Origin: Pantoea latae
GTDB taxonomy: Bacteria; Pseudomonadota; Gammaproteobacteria; Enterobacterales; Enterobacteriaceae
Length of the DNA: 64,000 nucleotides
Direction: 5' to 3'
Assembly (NCBI RefSeq): GCF_002077695.1
Contig: NZ_MWUE01000004.1
Span: 1-64,000, forward strand
In this document: one piece after another, positions 19,130-27,219 of the stretch
How positions within the stretch are numbered: the first letter of the stretch is position 1
How the letters are laid out: every line of letters begins with the position of its first letter
Translations under genes and position numbers: made by a program
The notes under the pieces: model-generated
Seen by the model: only the letters and a program-made list of their open reading frames with translations
The model's database searches: none
What the model was told of the DNA's origin: nothing

Positions 19130-19154
19130 GGGCGCAGCAGAAGCTGCGCCCTTT
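19130..19154 (+). terminator. Terminator between convergent opgC and clsC
   Basis: GGGCGCAGC (19130-19138) and GCTGCGCCC (19143-19151) form a nine-base-pair stem with loop AGAA, followed by TTT. It starts nine bases past the opgC stop. Confidence 0.7.
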
Positions 19155-19158
19155 CCAG

Positions 19159-20619
19159 CTACAGCAGCCACTCGATCGGCAGCCGCCACACCAGCCGCAC
19201 CAGCAGGCGCTGCACCCAGGTACAGCGCGGCTCATGCTTGTGCACGATCTCCCGCGCCTCGCCGGCGTACTCCACCCAGTTGACGCGTCCCCATTTATCG
19301 AGGCGCAGCGCCCAGGCGCGATCGCGCATCGCCGCGCTAAAACGCTGATGGGTCTGCCGCGCCAGCGCTTCGCTCTCGATCACCAGCCCCATCTCGGTAT
19401 TCAGCACCGCCGAGCGCGGATCGAAGTTGAAGGAGCCGATAAACAGCGTCTCCTGATCGACGGTAAAGGTTTTGGCGTGCAGGCTGGAGCCGGAGTTACC
19501 GGTCAGGCCGCGATCGTGCGGCGCGTCCGGCACGCCGGACTGCGGCTTTAGCTCATACAGCTCAATGCCGCGCCGCAGCAGCTTTTTGCGCCATTTGGCG
19601 TAGCCGGCGTGCACCACCGAGACGTCGTTGGCCGCCAGCGAGTTGGTGAGGATGGCGATTTTTACCCCGCGCCGCTTCAGCGCCAGCAGCTGGGCGACGC
19701 CGGCGCGCGTCGGCACGAAATAGGCGGAGATAATATCGAACTGCCGCTGCGGCGCGCCGATCACCTCCAGCATGCGCTGCGGCAGCAGACTTTTGCGCTT
19801 CGCCCGCCCCAGCCCCTTACGCGGGTCGTCGCTCAGCAGACGCGCCTTCGCCCAGGTCATGCGCAGCGTGCCCTGCTCAAGCTGGCTGACGAAATGCGAG
19901 CTTTCCAGGCGCGCCAGATAGCGCTGCACCGCCTCGCTGTCGCGCCAGTCGGGCGGCAGCGCCACCGAGCCATCCTGCTGCTCGCTCTCGTCCAGCACGC
20001 TTTTCAGCGGCGCCACCGGCTTGCTCTGCCAGTAGCGCTCAAAATCGTTCGACACCTCGGCAACCACCGGGCCGATGGCCAGCACGTCGAGATCGGCGAA
20101 CAGCGGCTCGCTGCCGGTGGCAAAATATTCGTCGCCGACGTTGCGTCCGCCGACGATGGTCGCCACGCCGTCCACGGTGAAGCTTTTATTGTGCATGCGT
20201 CGGTTGAGACGGGCGAAATCGGAGAGATAGCCCAGCGCGCGCAGGGTGCGGAAGGAGAAGGGATTAAACAGCTTAACGGTAATGTTCGGATGGCGATCGA
20301 GCCGGGCCAGGGTGTCGTCCAGGCCCGGCGTGTTGTTGTCGTCGAGCAGCAGCCGCACCTTTACGCCGCGCCCGGCCGCCTCCAGCAGCGCGCTGAACAG
20401 CAGCCGTCCCGACATATCGTTCTGCCAGATATAGTACTGCACATCGAGCGTGCGCTCCGCTTTGCCCATCAGCAGATAGCGCGCGGCGAAGGCGTCCAGC
20501 CCGTCGGCCAGCGGGTGAATGCCGCTCAGGCCCGGATGGCGCGCGCTGCGCGGGCCGACGATCTCCTCGAGCCAGCTGACGTCGGAGAGGTCAGGCGACA
20601 GGTTTAACGCTTCGGTCAT
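19159..20619 (-). CDS. clsC: Cardiolipin synthase C
   Basis: Phospholipase D-superfamily enzyme; ClsC of E. coli makes cardiolipin from phosphatidylglycerol and phosphatidylethanolamine. Two HKD motifs are intact: HNKSFTVDGVATIVGGRN and HAKTFTVDQETLFIGSFN. I start at the ATG at 20619 (MTEALNLSPD), preceded by AGGGAA; a 33-codon upstream extension has no better site. The 486-residue product is close to E. coli ClsC (473). In E. coli clsC partners with ymdB (macrodomain); ymdB is not next to it here. Confidence 0.93.
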   Translation of the reverse strand: MTEALNLSPDLSDVSWLEEIVGPRSARHPGLSGIHPLADGLDAFAARYLLMGKAERTLDVQYYIWQNDMSGRLLFSALLEAAGRGVKVRLLLDDNNTPGLDDTLARLDRHPNITVKLFNPFSFRTLRALGYLSDFARLNRRMHNKSFTVDGVATIVGGRNVGDEYFATGSEPLFADLDVLAIGPVVAEVSNDFERYWQSKPVAPLKSVLDESEQQDGSVALPPDWRDSEAVQRYLARLESSHFVSQLEQGTLRMTWAKARLLSDDPRKGLGRAKRKSLLPQRMLEVIGAPQRQFDIISAYFVPTRAGVAQLLALKRRGVKIAILTNSLAANDVSVVHAGYAKWRKKLLRRGIELYELKPQSGVPDAPHDRGLTGNSGSSLHAKTFTVDQETLFIGSFNFDPRSAVLNTEMGLVIESEALARQTHQRFSAAMRDRAWALRLDKWGRVNWVEYAGEAREIVHKHEPRCTWVQRLLVRLVWRLPIEWLL

Positions 20620-20765
20620 TGGGGTTCCCTGGATAATCGACACGCTCTTATTATTTAACGCTTCGCCGAATATGGCTATACGCGGAGTCCGAGAGCGGCC
20701 AACTGCCGCACTTTTCAACTAGACTTAGCCAGACTATCGCGACCGGCCAGCCAGAGGAGCGGACC

Positions 20766-21923
20766 ATGACGTCAGATTCATCCCGGCTTCAGCGCCACCA
20801 TCCCCAGCTGTTTAACACCTTTTTTCAGGGCAGCTTTCCCTGCTCTACCGCCTGCCGCACGCCTGGCAAACGGCTCGACATGGTGATCAGCAGCGGCCAC
20901 GATATGCTGCTGGAGAAGGATTACGCCGCGCTGGCGGCGCAGCGCCTGCAGACGGCGCGCGACGGCGGGCGCTGGTATCTGATTGAAAAAGAGCCGGACC
21001 GCTACGACTGGAGCAGCTTTTTGCCGATGGTGCGCGCGGCGAAGCAGCATGAGATGCAGATTATCTGGGAGCTGGCGCACTTCGGCTATCCCGATCACCT
21101 TAACATCTGGAAGGCCGCGTTTATCGATCATTTCGCCCGATTCGCCCGCGCGATGGCGCAGGTGATGCGCGATGAAGGCATCACCCAGCCCTTTTTTACG
21201 CCGGTCAATCAGATTTCATTCTGGGCCTGGGCCGGCGCCGACGTCGCCTGGTTCAATCCGCACGTCGCCAACCGGGGCAAAGAGCTAAAGCGCCAGCTGG
21301 TGCGCGCATCGCTGGCGGCGATCCACGCCATCCGCGACGTCTATCCTGAGGCGCGCTTCGTGCTGACCGATCCGCTGGTGCAGATCGCCAGCGATCCGCA
21401 CAACCTCGACAGCAAACCCTACGCCGACGCGCAGCATCAGGCGCAGTTTGAAGCCTGGGATATGCTGGCGGGCCGCATCGACAGCGAACTGGGCGGCAGC
21501 GAAGCCTGTCTGGATATCCTCGGCCTGAACTACTATCCCGATAATCACTGGTTCTTCCCCGGCGAGCCGATGCCCGCGGCCCATCCGCTGCGCCAGCCGC
21601 TGCATCGTCTGCTGGCGCAGTGCTGGCAGCGCTACCAGCGCCCGCTGCTGCTGGCGGAAACCGGCGCGGAAGGCGACGCGCGCGCCGCCTGGCTGCAGCA
21701 CGTCAGCGAAGAGGCGATGCTGGCGCTGGATCAGGGAATCGGGCTGGAGGGAATTTCGCTCTATCCGGTGGTGGAGTATCCTGCCTGGGCGGACGACCGC
21801 CGCTCGCCAGGCGCGCTGTTTGGGCTGGGCGATCCCAACGGCAACCGCACGCTGCACGAGGGCCTGGCACTGGTGCTGCGCAGTCAGCAGATTAAATTTC
21901 AGACAAAATTTCAGCTGCGGTGA
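20766..21923 (+). CDS. GH1-like TIM-barrel protein with a Gln in place of the acid/base Glu
   Basis: The 385-residue protein resembles short family 1 glycoside hydrolase (beta-glucosidase-like) proteins: YLIEKEPDRYDWSSF, IIWELAHFGYPDHLNIW, TPVNQISFWAWAGADVAWF, ILGLNYYPDNHWF and LLLAETGAEG. In GH1 enzymes the acid/base is the Glu of an NE pair on strand 4; here the pair reads NQ (AAT CAG), while the nucleophile-like Glu in AETG is present. It may therefore be inactive, a carbohydrate-binding relative, or use another residue. GAGGAG lies before the ATG, and there is no signal peptide. It is divergent from clsC; its last 13 bases overlap the end of a small minus-strand gene. Confidence 0.8.
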   Translation: MTSDSSRLQRHHPQLFNTFFQGSFPCSTACRTPGKRLDMVISSGHDMLLEKDYAALAAQRLQTARDGGRWYLIEKEPDRYDWSSFLPMVRAAKQHEMQIIWELAHFGYPDHLNIWKAAFIDHFARFARAMAQVMRDEGITQPFFTPVNQISFWAWAGADVAWFNPHVANRGKELKRQLVRASLAAIHAIRDVYPEARFVLTDPLVQIASDPHNLDSKPYADAQHQAQFEAWDMLAGRIDSELGGSEACLDILGLNYYPDNHWFFPGEPMPAAHPLRQPLHRLLAQCWQRYQRPLLLAETGAEGDARAAWLQHVSEEAMLALDQGIGLEGISLYPVVEYPAWADDRRSPGALFGLGDPNGNRTLHEGLALVLRSQQIKFQTKFQLR

Positions 21924-22084
21924 ACCGGCGGTTTTTTCGGCGTGCAGCTCTGAACTTCAAGCGAGGGATCGGCGGGATGGCGGACATCGGTGAGCCAGGT
22001 CATGGCGAAGAGGAACACTACGCCAATCAGGCAGGCTGCCAGCAGGCCGATAATGGCGATCAGTTTGTCATCTCGCGACTCCAT
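21911..22084 (-). CDS. 57-residue single-helix membrane protein
   Basis: Short gene with an excellent ribosome-binding site (AAGGAGAAAGT directly before ATG). The protein begins with charged MESRDDK, continues with one hydrophobic helix (LIAIIGLLAACLIGVVFLFA) and ends in a soluble tail with one Cys (SLEVQSCTPKKPPVHRS). I recognise no family. The stop overlaps the 3' end of the convergent GH1-like gene by 13 bases. A second microprotein gene ends 32 bases upstream on the same strand, so they probably form a pair. The charge pattern suggests N-in topology. Confidence 0.65.
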   Translation of the reverse strand: MESRDDKLIAIIGLLAACLIGVVFLFAMTWLTDVRHPADPSLEVQSCTPKKPPVHRS

Positions 22085-22116
22085 ACTTTCTCCTTCTGAA
22101 CATCCTGCCGTTCGCT

Positions 22117-22260
22117 TTAGCTCATCCAGAGCGTCACCATCAGGACGACGATTATAAGCGTAACGGAGGTCACCGCAAGCACCACGATGGCGAAGTGCGC
22201 ATCGTCCAGCGACTGGCGAAGGGGCTCATCTTGCGGATCGTGCGGTGACGGTGGAAGCAT
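22117..22260 (-). CDS. 47-residue single-helix membrane protein
   Basis: Short gene upstream of, and co-directional with, the 57-residue membrane protein gene. The product starts MLPPSPHDPQDEPLRQSLDD, an acidic and Pro-rich soluble segment, followed by one long hydrophobic helix (AHFAIVVLAVTSVTLIIVVL) ending at MVTLWMS. The ribosome-binding site is weak (TTGAGAATGT). I recognise no family. It may assist a larger membrane complex, as many such microproteins do, but nothing nearby identifies a partner. Confidence 0.55.
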   Translation of the reverse strand: MLPPSPHDPQDEPLRQSLDDAHFAIVVLAVTSVTLIIVVLMVTLWMS

Positions 22261-22351
22261 ACATTCTCAACAGAAAACGGGGATCGCCGCAGGCTTGCGA
22301 CGCCGACCAGTGTAATCGAAAGCCACCGGCCCGCCAGCGTTTTCTTGCAGC

Positions 22352-22381
22352 AAAAGAGACGGGGCGCGTTGTGCGCCCCGT
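22352..22381 (-). terminator. Terminator of the TonB-dependent receptor gene
   Basis: ACGGGGCGC (22359-22367) and GCGCCCCGT (22373-22381) form a nine-base-pair stem; on the minus strand CTCTTTTG follows. It lies just past the receptor stop. Confidence 0.7.
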
Positions 22382-22388
22382 TGATGCA

Positions 22389-24599
22389 TTAAAAGTCGTA
22401 GCTGACGCCGACTTTCAGGGTGCGTCCGTCGCCGCGGAACAGATAGGTACCGGTGTCGTCAACGGAAGACCAGTATTTTTCATTGGTCACGTTATCAAGG
22501 CCGGCGCGCCATACCAGATCGTTTTCGTTGACCTTCATGCGGTAGCGCATGCCCAGGTCCAGCGTGGTAAAGCTATCGATCTTTTTCGTGTTGGCGGAAT
22601 CGGCCCACTGCGAACCGGTATGCTCCAGCTGCGCCGTCGCCGTCAGGCCCTCTACCGGCCTGATGTCATACTCAGCGCCCAGCACCACGTTGTAGCGCGG
22701 TACGCCGATCGCATCCTTGCCGTTGTAGGTGCCATTTTCCGTTTTGGTCATTTCAGGATCGATCCAGGTCGCGCTGCCGTTGAGACGCACGCCTAACACC
22801 GGCTCGCCGAAGATGTTTAGCTCAACGCCTCGATTGCGCTGCTCGCCGTCCAGTCCATAGCTGCCGTCGCTGTTAAGAATGCCGGACGGCTTTTTGATTT
22901 CAAACAGCGCCAGCGAACCGCCCACGCGTTGAAAATCGACTTTCACGCCCACTTCGTTCTGCTTCGCATGCGCAATGCCGGTAGTGGTACCGTAGTTGGT
23001 GGCGTTGTTCGGTGCCACGTCGCCCGGCTGCAGCGATTCGGTATGGTTGGCATAGAGTGCCAGCGATTCAAGCGGCTTGTAAACGATGCCGTAGGTCGGC
23101 ATCCAGCGGCTGTCGGTGTAGCGGCTCGAGGTGTCTTCAGCCCCAGTGGCGTTGCTGTAGTTGCGTACCACCACTTTCTGATGGCGCGCGCCCAGCGTCA
23201 GCTGCACGCTGTCGTCCAGCACGCCCAGCGTATCGCTCAGCAGATAGCCCTGGGTGCGGTTGCGGCCGGTGGTTAACGGATCGCTGTAGTTGCCGCCCGT
23301 CAGGTTGTTGGTCGGGTTCGCCACCTTGCTAGTGCTGTAAATATTGGTCGACTCGGTGTTGGTGCCGTAAGCCATACGCCATGCGGTATTATTACGCGTG
23401 GTATAGGCGGAGTAGCCGAAATTCACTTTGTGGCTGATAAAGCCAGTATCAAACTGGCCACGAATGCCCGCCATGCCGCTAAAGTTATTAATGATGCGGT
23501 TGGTGTCGAGACGGCCGATTTGCGCATTGCCGTCGGCGTCGGTGAGTTTCGGCGACGCGTAGTCGCCCAGCTCGTGCGAATGCTGAGCGCCTACTGCACC
23601 GTAGAGCGTCCAGTTATCGCTGACGTCATATTCCGCGCGCGCCATGCCGAACTCAGATTCGATATCGCTGTAGACCCAGTCCTGGCTGTAGTTGTGGCTG
23701 TTAGAAGGCAGCGAGGGAATAAAGTCGATGCCGCTGATGTTGACGCCGTTGTCCGCGTCGTGGAAGGTTTTTTTCTGATAACCCAGGTCGAGCGAGGTGC
23801 GCAGGCGATCGCCGCGATAGTCCAGTCCGATGGAGGCGGCGGTGGTGCGTTTCTGCTCGCCGTCGACGCCGGTCTCTCCTTCACGATGCACCGCGTTAAG
23901 ACGCACGCCAAACTGGTTATTGTCGCCGAAGCGGCGACTGATATCGGTGCTGGTGCCAATTTGCTGTGCCGAAGTGTAGTCAATGCCGACACGGGTTAGC
24001 GGCACATCGTCAGCATGTTTCGGCTCCAGGTTGATCATGCCCCCCACACCGCTGCTGGCCGCGCCATTGAGCAGACCGTTTGCGCCTTTAAAAATTTCCA
24101 CGCGATCGATCAGCGAGGCGTCCATGACCTGGCGCGGCACGATGCCTGGCAGGCCGCCGAAGGTCATGTCGTCGCCATCCAGTGTGAATCCACGAATGCG
24201 GTAAGTTTCAGCAAAATTGCCGTAGCCCTGCTGGCTTTGCACGCCCGCGTCGTTTTTCACCACGTCGGCGATGGTTTTCGCCTGCTGATCCTGAATCATC
24301 TTCGAGGTAAAGCCGATGACGTTAAACGGCACGTCCATGGCGTTTTGCTCGCCCAGCATGCCGAGACGGCCGCCGTGCGCCACCTGACCGTCAAGGTAAG
24401 CAGGCACCAGCTGGTCGCCGCCGGGTTTGAAATCACTTTGCGGCGCGGCGGTTACGGTCAGCGTCTGCTCGCTGTTGCTGGTGGTTGAAGCGGTGTCACT
24501 GGTGTTGGTAGTCGCAGCCATCACTGGCAAACAACCGGTGCTGACCAGCAAGGCCAGCAGCGTCGGTTTACATCCGTGAGAAGAAAGCGAACGGCGCAT
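22389..24599 (-). CDS. TonB-dependent siderophore receptor
   Basis: Outer-membrane beta-barrel receptor for a ferric siderophore, powered by TonB. The signal peptide ends near LPVMAA. A TonB-box-like ETLTVTA-type segment (EQTLTVTAAP) follows, then the plug domain with AMDVPFNVIGFTSKMIQDQQ, IRGFTLDGD and VEIFKGANGLLNG, and a barrel ending in the C-terminal Phe (LKVGVSYDF) typical of outer-membrane insertion. The length of 736 residues is typical. It resembles FhuE/FoxA-type hydroxamate receptors in layout, but the ligand cannot be assigned. A Fur box lies upstream. No siderophore synthesis or ABC importer is adjacent. Confidence 0.92.
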   Translation of the reverse strand: MRRSLSSHGCKPTLLALLVSTGCLPVMAATTNTSDTASTTSNSEQTLTVTAAPQSDFKPGGDQLVPAYLDGQVAHGGRLGMLGEQNAMDVPFNVIGFTSKMIQDQQAKTIADVVKNDAGVQSQQGYGNFAETYRIRGFTLDGDDMTFGGLPGIVPRQVMDASLIDRVEIFKGANGLLNGAASSGVGGMINLEPKHADDVPLTRVGIDYTSAQQIGTSTDISRRFGDNNQFGVRLNAVHREGETGVDGEQKRTTAASIGLDYRGDRLRTSLDLGYQKKTFHDADNGVNISGIDFIPSLPSNSHNYSQDWVYSDIESEFGMARAEYDVSDNWTLYGAVGAQHSHELGDYASPKLTDADGNAQIGRLDTNRIINNFSGMAGIRGQFDTGFISHKVNFGYSAYTTRNNTAWRMAYGTNTESTNIYSTSKVANPTNNLTGGNYSDPLTTGRNRTQGYLLSDTLGVLDDSVQLTLGARHQKVVVRNYSNATGAEDTSSRYTDSRWMPTYGIVYKPLESLALYANHTESLQPGDVAPNNATNYGTTTGIAHAKQNEVGVKVDFQRVGGSLALFEIKKPSGILNSDGSYGLDGEQRNRGVELNIFGEPVLGVRLNGSATWIDPEMTKTENGTYNGKDAIGVPRYNVVLGAEYDIRPVEGLTATAQLEHTGSQWADSANTKKIDSFTTLDLGMRYRMKVNENDLVWRAGLDNVTNEKYWSSVDDTGTYLFRGDGRTLKVGVSYDF

Positions 24600-24619
24600 A
24601 GTCGATCCCTAATACGAAG

Positions 24620-24640
24620 GTTATTGATAATCATTATTAT
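24620..24640 (-). promoter_or_regulatory. Fur box of the siderophore receptor
   Basis: TTGATAATCATTATTATT is a good match to the iron box (GATAATGATAATCATTATC), with GATAATCATTATT at its core (24626-24638). It lies about 25 bases upstream of the receptor start, so iron repression is expected. Confidence 0.82.
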
Positions 24641-24736
24641 TGCGGTTTGCGATTATGCGCAGCCTCGCCTTTAATGCAAGCAAAATCTTACGTATTACCA
24701 GGCTGGAAAGTCAGGAACGATAAACAAGAGGAGATC

Positions 24737-24768
24737 GCAGCCCCGTCTGCGCCTGCAGGCAGGGCTGC
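24737..24768 (-). terminator. Probable terminator of the aryl polyene operon
   Basis: GCAGCCC (24737-24743) pairs with GGGCTGC (24762-24768) across an 18-base loop; on the minus strand it is followed by GATCTCCTCTTGTTT. It lies 12 bases past the last gene of the operon. The T-tract is broken, so activity is uncertain. Confidence 0.4.
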
Positions 24769-24779
24769 GCAAAGCGGCG

Positions 24780-26015
24780 TCAGACGCCGCGCCAGCGCTT
24801 AAAGATCAGCGAGGTATTAATGCCGCCAAAGGCAAAGTTATTTGACTGGATATAATCCGTTTCCAGTTGCCGCGGCTCGCCCATGATGTAGTCCAGGTCG
24901 CCGCACTCGGCTGCCGGCTGCTGCAGATTAAGCGTCGGCGCAAACCAGCCTTCGCGCATCATCTCAATACTCATCCACGCCTCCAGCGCGCCGCAGGCGC
25001 CCAGCGTATGGCCGAAATAGCTTTTCAGCGAGGAAATCGGCGTGCCGCTGCCGAACACCGCCGCTGTCGCCTGGCTTTCCGCGATATCGCCGCGATCGGT
25101 GGCGGTGCCGTGCGCGCTGATATAGCCGATCTGCTGCGGCGTCAGACCCGCGCTCTGCAACGCGCGCTCGATACAAATTTGCATGGTTTCGCGCTGCGGC
25201 TGCGTAATGTGGGCCGCATCGCAATTGGTATGGAATCCCACCAGCTCGGCATAAATTGTCGCGCCACGCGCCTGTGCGTGCTCCAAAGCTTCAAGAATCA
25301 ACGTGCCGGCGCCTTCGCCGATAACCAGGCCATCGCGCTGCTGATCGAACGGCGCAGGCGAGCTATCGGGTGCATCGTTGCGTTGACTGGTAGCGAACAG
25401 AGTATCGAACACCGCCGCTTCCGAAGGACAAAGTTCTTCCGCCCCGCCCGCCACCATCACGTTTTGGTAGCCATGGCGGATGGCTTCCCAGGCATAGCCG
25501 ATAGCCTGACTGCCTGACGTACAGGCGCTGGAAGTGGGAATAACACGCCCGCGCAGCCCAAAAAACAGGCCGGCATTGACCGCTGTGGTGTGCGGCATCA
25601 TCTGCACGTATGTGGTGCCGGTAATGTTATTGGTATGCTTTTCGGTCAGCATGGTGGCAAATTCGCTGACCGGACCGGTGCTGCCGGTTGAGGAGCCATA
25701 GGCGATGCCGGTTTCGCCGCTGACCAACGCAGGGTGATCGATGAGTCTCGCCTGCTCCAGCGCCAGTTCGGTGGCACGCGTCGCCAGAAGCGACACGCGG
25801 CCCATAGAGCGAATACGTTTTCGGGTATAGTGCGCCGGAGGCGTGAAGCGATCGACGGGCGCGCCCAACAGCGTGTGAAGGCCGTCGTAAACCTGCCATT
25901 CCGGCATGCGGCGCACCGCGTTTTTACCTGCGCGTAGCCGCGTCGCTATCTCCTGCCACTGTTCGCCAAACGCCGTGACGCCGCCCATTCCGGTGATTAC
26001 CACACGACGCGTCAC
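24780..26015 (-). CDS. apeR: Beta-ketoacyl-ACP synthase (ApeR type)
   Basis: FabB/FabF-type ketosynthase that elongates the polyene chain by condensing malonyl-ACP. All catalytic residues are visible: Cys in SSACTSGSQ, His in SAHGTATDRGD, and His in KSYFGHTLGACGALEAW. The C-terminal SNNFAFGGINTSLIF is the usual FabF ending. The 411 residues are normal. It is the last gene of the operon; its ATG overlaps the ketoreductase stop by four bases. The ape letters used here follow gene order in the characterised aryl polyene clusters, from memory. Confidence 0.9.
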   Translation of the reverse strand: MTRRVVITGMGGVTAFGEQWQEIATRLRAGKNAVRRMPEWQVYDGLHTLLGAPVDRFTPPAHYTRKRIRSMGRVSLLATRATELALEQARLIDHPALVSGETGIAYGSSTGSTGPVSEFATMLTEKHTNNITGTTYVQMMPHTTAVNAGLFFGLRGRVIPTSSACTSGSQAIGYAWEAIRHGYQNVMVAGGAEELCPSEAAVFDTLFATSQRNDAPDSSPAPFDQQRDGLVIGEGAGTLILEALEHAQARGATIYAELVGFHTNCDAAHITQPQRETMQICIERALQSAGLTPQQIGYISAHGTATDRGDIAESQATAAVFGSGTPISSLKSYFGHTLGACGALEAWMSIEMMREGWFAPTLNLQQPAAECGDLDYIMGEPRQLETDYIQSNNFAFGGINTSLIFKRWRGV

Positions 26016-26743
26016 AGCATACCTCCATTGATGGAAATAACCTGGCGCGTCACATAACCCGCAATATCAGACATCAAATAGCTTGCCAGTCCGGCCACCT
26101 CTTCTGCCGCGCCCATACGCTTCATAGGCACGATTTTTAGCGCCTCCTCGACCACATGCGGCTCCAGCCCTTCCATGCCGGTATCCACCAGACCAGGCGC
26201 GATGCAGTTTACAGTGATTTTCCGTTTCGCCAGTTCGATCGCCAGCGCCTTCGTGGCGCCAATAATGCCCGCTTTCGCTGCGCTATAGTTGACCTGGCCT
26301 CGGTTGCCCGCGATGCCGGAAACAGACGAGAGCGTAATAATGCGTCCGCCCTGGCGCAGGCCGATCATCGGCATCACGCAGGGCTGGATAACATTGTAAA
26401 AGCTGTCGAGATTGGTATGGATAACGCTGTCCCATTCGCTGTCGGTTAGCGCTGGGAAGGCAGCATCTCGCGTGATACCTGCGTTGCTGACCACGCCATA
26501 ATAGGCGCCATGCACTTGCATATCCTGTTCCAGCGCGGCGCGCGTCACGGCACGATCCGACACGTCGAAACCCAGCAGTCGTGCGCTGCCGCCCGCGGCC
26601 TGGATATGCGCCAGGGTCTGTCCAGCGCCCTCGCGGTCGCGGTTAAAATGCACCGCGATCTGAAAGCCGTCCTGCGCCAGCCGCAGCGCGATGGCGCGGC
26701 CGATTCCTTTACTTGCGCCGGTAACCAGTACGGAGCGCGTCAT
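26012..26743 (-). CDS. apeQ: 3-oxoacyl-ACP reductase (FabG-like, ApeQ)
   Basis: Short-chain dehydrogenase that reduces the beta-keto group during polyene elongation with NADPH. It has the cofactor motif TGASKGIGRAIA near the N-terminus, NAG in SNAGITRDAAF, the catalytic Ser in LSSVSG, and YSAAK (Tyr/Lys), with 243 residues in total. Its start overlaps the dehydratase stop (ATGA), and its stop overlaps the start of the ApeR-type ketosynthase gene, so translation is coupled on both sides. Confidence 0.92.
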   Translation of the reverse strand: MTRSVLVTGASKGIGRAIALRLAQDGFQIAVHFNRDREGAGQTLAHIQAAGGSARLLGFDVSDRAVTRAALEQDMQVHGAYYGVVSNAGITRDAAFPALTDSEWDSVIHTNLDSFYNVIQPCVMPMIGLRQGGRIITLSSVSGIAGNRGQVNYSAAKAGIIGATKALAIELAKRKITVNCIAPGLVDTGMEGLEPHVVEEALKIVPMKRMGAAEEVAGLASYLMSDIAGYVTRQVISINGGML

Positions 26744-27219
26744 GGCTGTTTTCCTTGTGACATCAGTTGTTGTAACTCGTGTTCGTTAGGTTGATAGGTA
26801 GTCAGTCTGCCGCTGGCGAGCAGGCGATCGTTGTAGCGGATATCGCCCTCAAAACTGCCCATGCGGTCGTCACGCATCAGCAGGCGCAGCCGGATATCCA
26901 GCGTAATCGCGGCGGGAAAAGCGGCGGTTGTCGCGCGCCAGTTTCGGCCGCCCAGCAGCATGCCGGGCTGAATTTTTTGCGCGCCTGCGCGTCTGGCGTG
27001 CCAGCCAGACCAGACCCCGACGGTTTGTGCCATGATCTCGACGCCAAACCAGGCTGGTAGCTCGCCCTGCGCGTTCAGGAAAGGCGCAAGCACGCCGTCA
27101 GGCGCAGTAGACACCTGACAATGTACGCTCTCGTCATCAACGGCAATGACGCGATCAACTAAAATCATCGGCGTCTGATGCGGCAAATAGTCGCGGGCGT
27201 TAAGCGCTTTACTCATCAT
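26740..27219 (-). CDS. apeP: 3-hydroxyacyl-ACP dehydratase (hotdog fold, ApeP)
   Basis: FabZ/FabA-like dehydratase that forms the conjugated double bond at each cycle. The N-terminus has the family pattern YLPHQTPMILVDRVIAVDDE, and the helix region FGVEIMAQTVGVWSGWHARR carries the acidic residue (Glu) expected in the active site. Length is 159 residues. Two ATGs are adjacent (27219 and 27216); the first overlaps the preceding ketosynthase stop as ATGA. Aryl polyene clusters normally carry two such dehydratases, and a second (ApeI type) lies upstream. Confidence 0.9.
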   Translation of the reverse strand: MMSKALNARDYLPHQTPMILVDRVIAVDDESVHCQVSTAPDGVLAPFLNAQGELPAWFGVEIMAQTVGVWSGWHARRAGAQKIQPGMLLGGRNWRATTAAFPAAITLDIRLRLLMRDDRMGSFEGDIRYNDRLLASGRLTTYQPNEHELQQLMSQGKQP

